The notes below the pieces were generated by a model. It made no database searches. It was not told where the DNA came from and was given only the letters and a program-made list of their open reading frames with translations. From positions 294,699 to 358,698 of the forward strand of contig DF236973.1 of the NCBI GenBank assembly GCA_000708835.1: a DNA stretch of 64,000 nt, written 5' to 3'. Both the position numbers and the translations under genes were made by a program. This document shows positions 21,901 through 33,822 of the stretch, in pieces (the first letter of the stretch is position 1; each line of letters opens with the position of its first letter). The stretch comes from Klebsormidium nitens. Lineage: Eukaryota; Streptophyta; Klebsormidiophyceae; Klebsormidiales; Klebsormidiaceae.

Positions 21901-24326
21901 GACTGAAAGAGATGAAGTCGAAGTAGAGCTGCAGCATTCGGAGATACCACAACCTTGTCAGCGCAAAACAATCATCAGCATTTTAAAAATCCCCTTCGGT
22001 TCCTGGACCATCTGCTTTTCTCCTCGTTTTCTTTCTTCTGTTCGCGAAACCAATCTTCCAAATTTTCCTTTTGTTGGGGTTTCTTGGAAGGCGTATGAAC
22101 AGCAAAAACAGGTGAACCCAGTTTCTCACGACATGCAAAGTCGATACGCCAGGAGTGGAGTGCCTAACGACGAGATTGCTTATACTTTCTCTGAACAAAG
22201 GGGCCGAGTAAAAGCGGTCCTGACCCAAAAAAGCTCACCTAGACTTTAACACCTTTGAGTGTTCGCCTTCAAAGATCTCAGGACCGTTTCTGAGGTTCTA
22301 AAAGTTACATCCAAAAATTGAGTACTTTAAGCGTCCGAAAAATGGCCTAGAAGATTGGTTTGGAGTGGCCGAAGACAGAGCAGTCGTGAAGCAGTGTCGT
22401 TTCGACGAAGCTGCCAGATAAAGATCAGGGCGATTCCTAAAGCACGGAGATGGGCGAAGGCGGCCTGCCATTCGAGGCCGGAAAAGTATAGACTCCCTTC
22501 CATTCGGCTTAGTAAAAGTTCGTCCGCCGTAACTAGTAGGAGCGGTAACTAGTAGGAGCAAAGAACCTAGCTGACAGCTGACGTCCCCAGCTCAGTCGCA
22601 CGCGGAATACTATACCTTATCCGAAGCCTTTGCAGTCACAGGCAATGCCAGCCGGACCAAGAGGGAAAAGCGAAGAACAGAGTCCAACTTCAGATGCGAG
22701 AGGCGGACATCACCAAGCCTTGCTTGCACGAAACCCGCTCCGAAAGTACTGCCAGTGTTGATACCTTACCGGGTCACTGAGGTCTCCGTACTTTGCCTTC
22801 AGAGGGCTGTACTGCAGCGCATACGGCTCCAGCTCGCTTTGCCGCAATTTCCAAAACTGCAAAGACAAGGGAAATCATCGGGAGGCCAGAACTTTGAGGG
22901 GTTTTCCCTTGCAATTTCATTCAATGAACCAGCAATCCCTAGAACGCCAATTCTCGAACACGGATCGGAAGCATATCAAGTCCCGACATTGAAGTCGTTC
23001 ACTTTTCCGCGCTGCCAAAAATTGACTGTTTGTATGGACGTTTAGATAAAAGACAGCAGGTTTAGAGGTCTTGTTTGAAAGCAGGAATCTCATATGTCTA
23101 AAAGAAGGTAATCAGAAACCAGCAAGAAGGCGCACTAAGTCACCGATTTTTGACCAGAGAAAGTCAAATATACAACTCCTGGTTGCAAAAGACGGCCAGG
23201 TCTGTCAAGCAACATCAACCACTTGAGTTCAACAGCAACCAAAAGAAGAGCAGGCAGGAAAACAAAGGGGTCGATTCCTCCGCATTTTTTATTCACAAAC
23301 GAGTCCACCTCTTCAGCTTGCAATCTTCTGAGCTGAATCCACCACCGGTTTGATCAAGGACCAGTCCCGCTACGAAGTCCTCATAGATCTGTGAGGGGCA
23401 TCTCAGTTGTCCCCCTTTCATAGCAAGATTGGACCGCCATCAATCGCCGCAAAGGGGTCATTGATTACAACGACTATAACTGGTTTCTGGGGTGTGTACC
23501 TGGAACCAGCTGACTTCCAACTCAATCTGCGCGTCTCGCTTGAGAGTAGACACAAAACACCCACCTTAACCTGAAACCTGTCCATCGGTACAAAATCTAG
23601 TTCGTCCACTGCTTCATAAGACGACCGCATCAGCAGGACCGCAAACTTAAGGTCCAGTCTTTTGCGCTGGAACTTGACGGGGTCAGGGGCGAGGGGGGGA
23701 AGAAACGTGGAGGCCCTGTCGGCCCAGCCGCGGGGGGAGTCTGACCAGTCGAAATCGAGGATCGCCCTGGTTGACAGGGCCTTTTCAGATTTTGCGCTCT
23801 TTCTGAATCCGATGGAATGGTGGTGCAGCTTATGTCTATCTGTGAACTCGGATCTTTGCGGTCCAGTGAATCTGCATCTCTGCAGTCGCTTTGATGAGGG
23901 GCTTGGGAAAGAATCCACAGTTTGTTGGTGGCAGAGAAAAGCGCGCACAGTGCAAGAGTTTATCCCTATTGCCCCTGGCCGAGCTGCGTCAGATCTAAGC
24001 GCCGCTGCCGGGACGCATGCCCCCCGGCGGTGAGTGCAATGTCTTTGGGGAAAATCTGCATTGTGGCCGCTTGCTCTGGCTCTTGCATCTAGTTTGACAT
24101 TACTCAGATCAATTGCAGCATTGCCCGCTTCTGTCCTTGCAGGAAGCCAACCTACCCTGCCGCCAATGTGGGGAGCTAGCACACTGTTCATTGCATTCAG
24201 TCGGGCGGTGGTATCTCCAGCGGCTTGGCCGCGCCACTGCCCCTGAATCGTATCATTGATGTGCCTGTGACTTGGAGTTTGCACGAAAGCTGACGTTTTA
24301 GAGCAAGGTAGCGCTGCACTTGACAT
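18905..24326 (-). CDS. Seven-exon plastid-type protein of unknown function
   Basis: Minus-strand exons: 24326-23571, 22856-22770, 21928-21851, 21806-21533, 21273-20996, 20104-19994 and 19099-18905. All phases agree, giving about 592 aa (an ATG at 24191 is an alternative start). The first ~200 residues are Ser/Arg/Ala-rich and transit-peptide-like. The conserved-looking core begins at AILDFDWSDSPRGWADRAS. It contains RSSYEAVDELDFVPM, LRQSELEPYALQYSPLK, GDLSDP, YFDFISFSQYAAISNEM and AYRIKFTINEIYKTF. Near the C-terminus (VYNEFLALAVLGFLLASGVP) there is one likely membrane or amphipathic segment. The reading strongly suggests a real, conserved protein, but I cannot name the family. The intron between exons 3 and 4 is only 44 nt, and the exon-6 donor GTGCGC is weak. 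Confidence 0.65.
20582..21070 (-). repeat. Three tandem copies of exon 5 end and donor
   Basis: The true exon-5 3' edge (20996-21065, donor at 20991-20995 on the minus strand) is copied at about 20788-20864 and about 20582-20642, a period of about 200 bp. Shared text on the plus strand is AGTCGG(A/C)TGG, then GCC(T/C)CGCA, GGCAC, GG(G)CTTC or GCCTCCG, and CTCCACC. The intervening GCATTTGCAAGGCCT block is duplicated too. Confidence 0.7.
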
Positions 24327-25212
24327 TCTTAGTAACGCGCGGAAAGTAATTACAACTGTACCTTGCAGGGTATCAGCTCCAGACGAATCAAGCGGCAATA
24401 CTTGCAATCACTGAATGCATCTTACAGGGCTGTCGATCAGTGCTGCATTTCAGCTTATCGGAACAATCTACAGATTCGCCTTGCTGCCCTCACAAGGACC
24501 TTCACAATCGCCTGATGCCAATGCCAATCCGAATCGCCTGTATCCTGGATGGCCAGCTAGCGCCAGCGTCCTAGCGCCAGCACATGGCTGTAAATCTAGG
24601 GTGGCGGCAATATACTGTAGCTGGAAAAGCGCAGCTGCCGCCCTGCGCGGCCGCGTCGCGGTAATGCTTTAAGATATTTCCTGGGGCACCATTCCCGTGC
24701 ACTTTGTCTAAGCTTTTTGAACTTTGAGCAATCCTGCTGGTTACTTTCCTTGAGAGGTCCAAAATGTATATCCTTTTTTGCCCGGAAGAAAGTGCTTCCC
24801 CTCCACGTTCGCAGCCGTCAGATGGCTTTTCCGCGAGTTATCTGACGGTGCTCATGAATCTAAAGAATATCAGAAGAATCCGCGGATGGTGGACTCGGAG
24901 AGGAATGGCGGTCGGTTTCAGCAACAAACAGCAATTGCTGTTTGCTGGTAGCAACTTCTTCCCTTCTTTGAAGTTTGAATTTTCCCCTTCCCTTCGTCAA
25001 GGAATCTGCTGCCAGTGCTGGAGTTAAGAATTGCCTTGTCGACTTTGAATGCCGGAGACGAAGGATGGGAAGGAAGAAATGTGGGAGCAGAGCCTGCAAT
25101 CACGTGGTTTGAAGTCCTACCTATGGTGAAGAGAAAGCAACAGCTTTGATCCAATTGGCAATTGCCTCGACCGCCCTTTGCACTGGAAACCACAGATAGG
25201 TCTCTTGCCAGC
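24327..25212. promoter_or_regulatory. Divergent intergenic region, unknown plastid gene / ApaG
   Basis: About 0.9 kb between two opposite start codons. It should contain both promoters; no motif was assigned with confidence. A short direct duplication CTAGCGCCAGC occurs at about 24555 and about 24570. Confidence 0.5.
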
Positions 25213-28200
25213 ATGACGTCAGCAAAAGCGCTGGCGGGCTCCTCAGCCATGCCGTGCGCTCAATGCGGCTTTGGGCCGTCCCAGTCTTTCAGGGCCGAGC
25301 CCTCTCCACCGTCAACTGCCGGCCCATATAGAAATCATCTTGCCTCGCCCTCCTCCTTTTCTAATCATACAAAATTCAAAAATAGAAAAGCGCCCAAATG
25401 GCCGGCTGGTTTTGGCAAGATGAAAGGGGCCCGGCGGGCCGTGTCAATGGAGTACGGGGGAAACATGATCAGACCGGAATTGACGGGGGAGCGGGAGATT
25501 GTGTCGGGCCAGCAAATGCTGCAGCAGCTCCGGAAGCAGTTGCTTGAAGCCATCAACATGGAGGTGAGGGTTTGGAAGGCAAAATGCACTGAGCTGCTTT
25601 TACTTGGACATACAAGGCTTGTCTCAACGTCCGAGAAAGCAGACTGTTAGGGCAGAGGCACAGTCCGAAGCCTGCCTCAGGGTGGCCATGAGGTCGCTCT
25701 CTGACTGCCTTATCTGCAGCTGGTTTGACTGCGCGGATCGGGAATCTTTTCTTGGACTTTCTGAGCGGAATTCCTTTGACGTCCTTGGTTCCTCAAGTTA
25801 GGCTGCAGTGTAAGCTGGCTGGTAAACGAGTTTGTGTAAACGTGTGTGAAGAGTTTTGGTAATGGTGGCCTTGCAATAAGCTCGTGCTCCCTCTACGGCA
25901 GTCTAGGCAAGAATCCAGACTCTGTTTACTCAAGTTAGACGCCAGAATAGAACAAACAAAAAATAAATAGTTGAGCTGGCTGCACATTGGGCACTTCTTT
26001 CCAGAACCTCACGGTATTGTGAAGCATTACTTTCTTGGCAGTCAGGTTGACAAGCCGTTCAGATCAAACCAAAGTATTCATTTGCAGGTTTCAGCTTCTG
26101 TGAGGAATGTCTTCATACTGTCAACTCAACCAGGGACTTTTGAACAGTGGAAGCTTCCGTTCAGCAACTCGTAATACCAATGCACTGATTGCAAGAATCC
26201 ACAGTGAACTCCTGCTTTTAGAGTAATTATAGGTCTTTCTTAATATGGGCAGTGTTGGAAACACATCTGAGGTACAGCTATCTACCAAACAACAGCCTGT
26301 CCTCAAAGATGTCTCACAACATCGATTTGCACCGTGCATAAGCTAGCAGACTCAGGTCAGGATAGTCTTTTACAAAACATCATGGGTTCTTAAAAACAGG
26401 TTCACTGTACTTCTCATTGTCAAAGTCGAGCTGGCGCAGTTTGCTAAAGCCAGATACAACCCGAGAGCAAGCCCTGAAATGAATTAAAACCTTGGAAGCT
26501 CAAAATGGTTGCAGAAAGTTAATCGTTCAAGCTGATCATTTTCGTCGCCTGTGTTTCTGACAACAGGATTACATCGAGGCAGCGCGGGTTCGTGACTTCA
26601 TCAGCATCGTCGTCTCCCAGGACCCGGTGCTGAGCACACGCGAGGCGCTTGAGCGGGCAATCTCTGAGGAGCGGTACGACGTGAGTGCATCACACACTCT
26701 CATAGGATCAGAAACCACCAATGTGGGATGCTTTGGTTTTTGCTAAAAGGCTTCTCTGATTTATGCACTTGTACTGTTCCACGGTGAGTATCTTTCAAAG
26801 CGTCACGCGGATTATGTGGTATCCTCCACTTGCGCATGCTGTTAGAAGTCCTATGTTGATGCAGCCTTTGCAAAGCTCAGAAACATCATGGGAAACAGAA
26901 GCTGTAGTTGACGTTTACAAAATGGAAGATTTTCTTGGGGTACGGTTCGGGCTGCTCTACCGTGACTTGGAAAAATCAGAACACTCGACCGATCTCCAAA
27001 GCTGTACCACCAAACGTGCTCTTAAGTACGGCATTCCACAAGTACGGCATGTGGATTTTTTCAATCAGTGCCAAAGTTTCACCAACGCCCCATGTGTTGA
27101 TATCAGGATGCGGCCAAGCTGCGCGACGAGTTGAAAGACCTGACCCCGGTCGAGGAGGAGACTGCAAGCTTTCTGGGCGATCTGGGGAACTCCAGTGATA
27201 CACTCACACAGGTGAGCAATTGTCACTTCGGTTCTTGATGTGATAGTGTGCGTCGTTTTGGCTTGGCTTTTAAATAAGCTTCTGGAGATCGGTGATTGTG
27301 GGCTGGGATGATGTGCACATTCCAATCAATTGGATTCGCTGCTCTTCGCTCTTTTCGGTCAGCCTTGGATACTGCAAATGATGCTTGTTAACAATCTGCA
27401 AAGTATCTCTAAAGTGAACGAGAGTTTGCGCCATTCAAGCAAAGTATTGATCTTTTCCTGCATTTTGTCAATTCAATCATCTAGCCAAATTGCATTAGCT
27501 GGCACAGTGTACGATCACCAAAGTGCTGCCACTTGGAGCACAACATCAAGGTCGAGTTTGACACCGAGCAGAAGTGATCTGGTATCCATTCACCTACTTG
27601 TTGCCCTTTGGCAGAACATGTCACGGTAAACAGCTAAGTACACTGTAATCGAACAGCCCGTTTGCTGTCTGCTGGCACGTCACAGAGAACTATCCTTCAC
27701 AGTGTTTCAATGAAAAGTGAATAATACTGTCTCCGTTGCAATGCTTTGCAGAACATCCGCGTGCGCGTGAAGAGTGGTTACGTGGTGGAGCGCAGCGACC
27801 CTCTGAAGCAGCAGTACTTCTTTGCGTACCGCATCCGCATCACCAACGAGGGCCCGCGCACCGTCCAGCTCCTGCACCGCCACTGGGTCATCACCGACGC
27901 CACCGGCCGTACCGAGGAGGTCCGGTGAGGATCATGGTTTCTCTTTGCTTTTTATTAATATTTTCTAGATTTATTTGCAATAATTGCTACGTCTGACACC
28001 GTAAAGGCGTGGACGTTGCTTTCGTATGCTTTGCTTTGGTTGCTTCACGATTAGATTTACCAGAGCCACCGGCCGCACCGAGGAGGTCCGGTGAGGATCC
28101 ATAACCCACATCCTGGTTGGTTTTCTCCTTATTTCTCGTTTAATCATTTTACCTCCTCCTTTTTTCAAATTGACTATCCATGGTCCGCACCGAGGAGGTC

Positions 28201-29463
28201 GGGTGAGGACACTGAGTCTCATTCACTTTATGTTGGAACCTTTCAATGCTACCAGCCGCATCGAGGAGTTACAGTGATGGCTGTATTTACGCCAATTGTT
28301 GCACCAGGATTGCCACTGAAGGAGAGAGGGAGTCTCTCTTTCATTCACTTTCTCGCTCCACATACATGCCGGTCGTTTGCACGGAGTTCCGACCAAGAAG
28401 CGTGCCAGGGAATTGCAAAGTGCAACCTGAGTGAACAGATTCCACGATTACTTCGAGGCTGCTGAGGACCCCCAATATGTTATGTTTTTGATATTCAAAT
28501 GTCCTCCCTGCCTCGGCCAAGACAAAATGCCCCGCAAGCGCTACAGAAGAGCAGTCAAGAAAGCTGCTCTTCTGATGGCTCTCGCCCCTTGCGTAATCGG
28601 AGGACCCCCGTATTCTGCTTAGGACGCTCATTGAGCCGCATAAGATGTCAGGCGGGTTTCATAGCTTATATTCGATTGCGGTGCCAATGGAGAGCTCTGA
28701 GTAAAAGACCCGGTAACACAGCCTCCTCGATTGAGCTTACTGCGACCCACTAATCCAACCTTGCCACCCACCAAACGCTTCACAAGCCAAACCCTGCCAC
28801 TAACCAAGCCCTGCCACTCACCAACTCTTGCCAGTAACCAGATCCTGCCACAAAACAAACCCTGCCACTAACCAGACCGATAACTTTTGCAGGGGTCCTG
28901 GAGTGATTGGCGAGCAGCCTGTCCTGAGGGCCGGGCACGAGTTTGAGTACACTTCTGCTTGCCCTCTTAGAACGCCAGCGGGCAAGATGGTGAGAAACAG
29001 CGTCACAGCGTTACGGTATTTGCTCTTCGCCTCAGTCGTGGTTTCTGGAGGCTACCGCCGCTGTCTTTCCTCCGCTGGAATGGTGCTGGAACATGCTGCT
29101 CTGCCTTAGGATCTTCGGGGCGCCAGCCTAAAGTCCGCTGAACCCTGCTCTTATTGAAGTTAACACATTTTGTGTCATGATTGTTCTCTGAAGCTTTTGG
29201 CTCAGGGGCTGACTCAATCATACCCCAGATGATACTTCACTCTCAGTCGTCTAGCCACGTTGTTCCCGATCAAGAGGCGCTCCAAAGATCCTTGAGACTC
29301 CTTACTCGGCTTCTCTCTTACGGTCGCTTCTTTTGTTGTGTAGGAGGGCGAGTATCAAATGATCCACGTGGACTCGGACGACCCGGCTCCCTTTGCAGTC
29401 AAGATCGGTCCGTTTGCTCTGCGGGCGGAGGAGGATGAGGAAAGCGCGGCGGGGTTCCAATAG
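25213..29463 (+). CDS. Plastid-type UVR-ApaG (DUF525) domain protein
   Basis: Six exons: 25213-25563, 26567-26680, 27107-27211, 27752-27924, 28893-28989 and 29344-29463; phases agree and give about 319 aa. Residues 1-60 form a Ser/Ala/Pro-rich transit-like region. Exons 1-3 carry two helical UVR-like motifs ([13 protein letters not shown] joined to [12 protein letters not shown]; then [19 protein letters not shown]). Exons 4-6 are a full ApaG domain: [69 protein letters not shown] and GEYQMI. ApaG is a fibronectin-like fold also found in FBXO3, SKIP16 and POLDIP2, where it serves in protein binding. UVR motifs occur in Clp-system adaptors. A plastid protein-interaction adaptor is inference. 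Confidence 0.88.
27895..28285 (+). repeat. Four degenerating copies of ApaG exon 4 end and donor
   Basis: The real exon end, CACCGGCCGTACCGAGGAGG then TCCG|GTGAGG at 27925, recurs at about 28067-28100 (almost identical), about 28182-28212 (ACCGAGGAGGTCGGGTGAGG) and about 28250-28280 (GCATCGAGGAGTTACAGTGA). T-rich spacers separate them. The second copy is as good a donor as the first. Confidence 0.85.
28745..28885 (+). repeat. Minisatellite in ApaG intron 4
   Basis: About seven imperfect copies of a ~20-bp unit close to AACCAAACCCTGCCACTA lie immediately 5' of the exon-5 acceptor (AG at 28892). They occupy most of the branch-point region. Confidence 0.8.
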
Positions 29464-31227
29464 CGGCGGGCTCTGGCTGATCTCGAGTCTAAGGAGATAG
29501 AGTCAGCTACAGAGTTTATAGATATTGTTGAGTGTTGAGTGAGCGGGCTAACTTAGTCACCTTAATCCCGACACGGTTTCTTGACTGGAGGCTGTACACT
29601 GAGAAAGCAGCCTGCCGTCGGGAGTGCATTTGTGTGCGCTATTGTTGGATAACCTAGCTAAGTCTAGGCGTGGAGTCAATCCTCGCAGGTTCGCCAACCT
29701 CAAACGAAGATAAGAGCAGGCGGACTTCCTGTGACCAGCACTACAGGTCAGCCAACTGTCGACACCCACTGGATTAAGCTTGCACGTTAAGGACTTTGTT
29801 GCAAGCATGTGGGCTTTGCCTTCCACCCACTAGAAGGGGTGGGGAGAAGTCTGTATTTTTAGGTTGGACAAAGCTGGGGGTACATAGCGTTCGACTCCTT
29901 CTGGCCGGAAGTACCTGGTTCCTCTTGACCGGTGGGGCTGCGGCCAACTTTCAAATGTAGTTATAAACCTTTTAGTGATTACTAGCTAGCAGTTCGACAT
30001 GTGCCTAGTTGGGTGCCCACGTGGTCTCGAGCAAAAGCTCACACTCTGATGATAAGCAGTCAGATTTGTGCTTGCCGGTCAAGTTGTCAACGTTGAGCAG
30101 GGCTTTGATAAAGTTGGGGTCGAGTCAACAGTGTGATTGAGCCCACTGAATGAAACAGCACTCTCGTGTATCTTGTCAATCCCCTGTAGTTAAACGAGAC
30201 AGCTACAGTTTACATGCAGTGTGCTCTGCGCGCTTAAGTACTAATACTTAAACCCACTTCGTATAGCGGCTCCAAGGTCGATATGCAACTGATCCGCGGG
30301 AAGAAGCATATATTTTGTTCAGCATCATTGTATGCCAGCATGCGCATAGGCAGCCATGAGGTGCATGCATCTAGGATTCTAGTGTCGGATCAGCATACGG
30401 CCCTGTAGTATATTCTTTAAGTTGTGCACCATCTTGTCAACTATGGACGATCGACAGCGCTACATCCCATGCAACTAAATGATAGCCCGTGTATCATAGC
30501 TGGGTATTAGTGATGTGTCCAACGGTCACCCGCAAACAAGCCACGTGCAGCTTATGGGCGAGATCGTGACGACTTGACAGTTTGGAAGATGACACAGGAA
30601 CTTAATAGCGCAAAACATGTCATGTGCAACATCGTAATTGCACAGATGTGAGCCGCGCATGCTGGCCGGCTAGGTGCACTTGCTGGCGCCATGCAAGGCA
30701 GCTGCTCCAGAGCGATGCCGGCTGTTCATTGCTGATGTGGATTCGGTGATGTCTGTCAGGTTGCTGGATATCTCTGATGGGTGACTGCTAGTGCATCTTG
30801 CTACTTTCAGATTTTGCAAAACCAGCCATTACGAAGACAGTCCAACAATCAAGAGCATCGTCGACCACGTCCAGGTCGTGGAGTCCTAAAATAACAGGTC
30901 GAGAAACACCAACTTACGAATTGAGGATGCTTACCCTTGCTTCGCAAACATGCAGTATACTCTGATTTGTAAGGTACCAGGTTTGCATGCAGTCCTGGCA
31001 GTCCCGGTTTCAGGAGCCGGGAACTGTAGTACCAATCATCTTGTGCTGGACCTGCAAGTGTATTCAACTAGCTACACACAACCTTGAACTTCTAGCAAAA
31101 AGCTACCCCAGAAACAGCATAACTCTACCAAGCACTTCGTCGCGTACTCATGCTCGATCAAAAGAGTGCCCTTGCCTAACATTTACGAACCAGATGTACA
31201 CAAAGAGGACGGGTGGATCATAGAAGA
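29464..31227. other. Intergenic, convergent 3' ends
   Basis: About 1.8 kb between the ApaG stop and the Cut8-like stop. Longest open frames are under 90 codons and look random. No repeat, RNA gene or mobile element was recognised. Confidence 0.55.
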
Positions 31228-33243
31228 TCAGGCCAGCTTGGCAAGGGCTTCGATGCTTCCATTGAAGTGCTCCCCGTAGCCTTTCAGCTTCTGCATACGA
31301 TTGAACGGTTGATAAGCGTTAGACAACGTGCAATATTTGACGGGTTCTCAGGGGCACTCATTGGGTTTGAAAGTAAGTCGGTTGATTAACAGTCCTTAGA
31401 GCAGTTCATTCTCGCTTGTTGGAATTTTGCAAATCTAGGGTCTCAACCAGACAAAGCACACCTTTTGTTCAGTTGCAGATGACCGGCAACAAATATGCAA
31501 GAACCGTTTGTAGTCATTGAGGCCGTGCAATTGCTCTGTCAATACTCCACTTATCTCTTTTGTGAAAGCAACACCGCTCAAGTCCTCACCTCAATCGCTT
31601 CCGTGCACGCCTCCTGGTCAAGCACTGCCTTGCCCTTGGTGGCTGCCTGCTTCATGTAGCCATCGAGCGCCTTGAACGTCAGCGACTTCTGGTTGTTCTT
31701 GGAGGAGTCGTCCCAGGTCGGTGCGCTCGCTGCATTCTGCGCAGCACTAAGAACGTACTCCAAAACAGTGGGCCAGGCGGCGGAGGTGACCAGGTTCTTT
31801 CCCTCCTCAAGGATGGCTTTCTGCACAGTCAACAAAGTCGGAGGAACAAGTGAGTGTTATGATGCAACAGCTTAGGCAGAGGGTGCTTCGTTTCCTTTTG
31901 TCTTCAAAAGTGGATCTCAGCGACATGGAATAGGCCGAGCCGGTCTTAGAATGATAAAAGAGAAGAGCATCAGGACCAGGATTTCAAAGGCCGGATAGGA
32001 AGTTTTCAATGTGGACTAAAGCGTCAACCCGTCAAAATATAGAGAAGTGACAACAGGGTCAGCAGGCCAGTACCTGTTATCATGAGTCATGACAAATGGC
32101 AGGCAGACGAGTTACGGGATGAATCAGTTCAAACATAAGCAAGGCTGCCTCATTCTCAGGTTATCTATGCTTCAGCCAAGGGCAATTGAGGAATTTTCTT
32201 TGGAACTGTTGGTTACTCCTTCGCTTCAGTCAAGTCTCGCTTGCGACCACTGTCAATCATGATGTGGAAGGCCCTACCTTCAGTGCTCCTACATGGACAG
32301 AGCACCGCCGATAGCAGAACGCATCGCGCCCAGAGCCAAAGCGGGTGTTTGGCATGGCTCTCCAGATCTGCATATAAGAGATGGCATGAATGGGTTGTGA
32401 TGCAGACATCTAAAAGAAGAACAAGTGCCCCAAGTATCAATGCAATCAGGCTCACACTACAAGAGTTGACGACAGCGGAAGAGCTCCAGCAAAGTGCATA
32501 CAGATGTGCGTCCTTGACTTACATTCCTCTCCAGTTGGTCTAGCCTTTTAAGCTTCTTGGCAAGGTCTGGCTTTGGAAGGTTCTCCAGCACTCGGGCCTG
32601 CAGCTCTGGCTTCTCAGCAACCATCTTCAAAATGAGCTGTATCAGTTGCTCATTGTCGAATGCCTGGGGGAAAAAAAGAAAAAAAGTTCACAAATGTCAA
32701 AGATTGAATGTTTTCACTCCAGAGTCTTATCCTTTGTTGCATGATCTGAGCCTACAAAAGAATTCCAGAGTTTGCAATTGCAGTAAGATAGTACATTCGC
32801 GAACCAAGCCAAACATTTGCGAAAGAAGGGAAAAAGGCAAAAGGTTGTCAAGAAGATATCTAACATCAGCCAGGCAGAGAGACATTTGAAAACGGCTATG
32901 CCTCGAGCAATTCTTAGTGACAATCCTAGGTGCACTGTTAGAGATGTTGAGACAGCAGTAGACCTCAGGCTCATACGTTCTTCCTCTCAGCACTTTCCCC
33001 ATACCTTCAGCAATTTTGGCAGAGCGGGTGCTTTTGCTGCTGTTGGCTTCTTGCCAGCAGCCACCCGCTTTTGCTTCGGTTTGATCTGAGGGTGTGCAAC
33101 TGTGGCACCAACAGACGGTGACGTTTTCTGTTGATTGGTTCGTCCACCTCGCTCGCAGAGCCGAGCACGTCATCAGAGAAGCTGGAGCCTTCTGGGTCGA
33201 CCTCTGGCTCATAGGAGCCATCGCTCAAGGCTGGAGAAGCCAT
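31228..33243 (-). CDS. Small helical protein, possible Cut8/STS1-like proteasome tether
   Basis: Minus-strand exons: 33243-33169, 33127-33005, 32663-32523, 31820-31590 and 31290-31228, giving about 210 aa. The first junction needs a 41-nt intron (GTGCTC...CAACAG); without it the frame is broken. Residues 1-25 are acidic, 35-66 basic and Lys/Ala-rich. Exon 3 (FDNEQLIQLILKMVAEKPEL...LENLPKPDLAKKLKRLDQLE) resembles the first helices of the Cut8/STS1 family, which anchors proteasomes at the nuclear envelope. Exon 4 (WPTVLEYVLSAAQNA) and the short last exon are also helical. Overall length fits that family. The match is weak and remembered, so the name is tentative; the exon structure from exon 3 onward is better supported than the function. 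Confidence 0.5.
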
Positions 33244-33822
33244 CTCAAATGCGGCAAGCTGGAACCACAGCACTCAGTCAACAAAGAATTTTCTTAGGCA
33301 AACACTTCAATGTCCGGTTAACCCTGCGGTTGGCCTGATGTATGGTGGCTTTGCACAGGCTAGGGAAGCGTTCACCACCAGAGCAGGATCCTCCCTGAGG
33401 CACCTTGGGAATCGAGGTACCGGTATGTGACAGCGGATAACATCCCTTGTCGTCGGTCGGCTTTCCAATACAGGATTCAGGAAGCAGCAAGTTCTGCCAG
33501 CCTCTTGAGTCTTGGTCCATCATGTCATTTCATAGCCTGAGGCTGCTGGTACAAATTTAAATTTTGGCGGGAAGCGAATGCTCGGTCGGACGATCTGCAG
33601 TGGGCTCACATTTGCGTTGACGGCTCAGATGTCTTCAGGCTTGAGAGACATACGCGATGAGCGAGCACAGGACATAGCGTATCTTCAACGCTAAGGCGTC
33701 AAGCGCAAGGAAGTTTGCTAGGAGCGCTGCCACATGCTGCGACCCAATCAAGAACAGCTGGGCGCAAGGTTGCACGTCCTGAGACAGAGCAAGAAGCGGA
33801 TGCAGCACCTCGAATCGAGGAC
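33244..33822. promoter_or_regulatory. Short divergent intergenic region, Cut8-like / F-box
   Basis: Only about 580 bp separates two opposite ATGs, the tightest head-to-head pair in the window. The open frame upstream of the F-box ATG has no in-frame ATG of its own. No motif was assigned with confidence. Confidence 0.5.
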
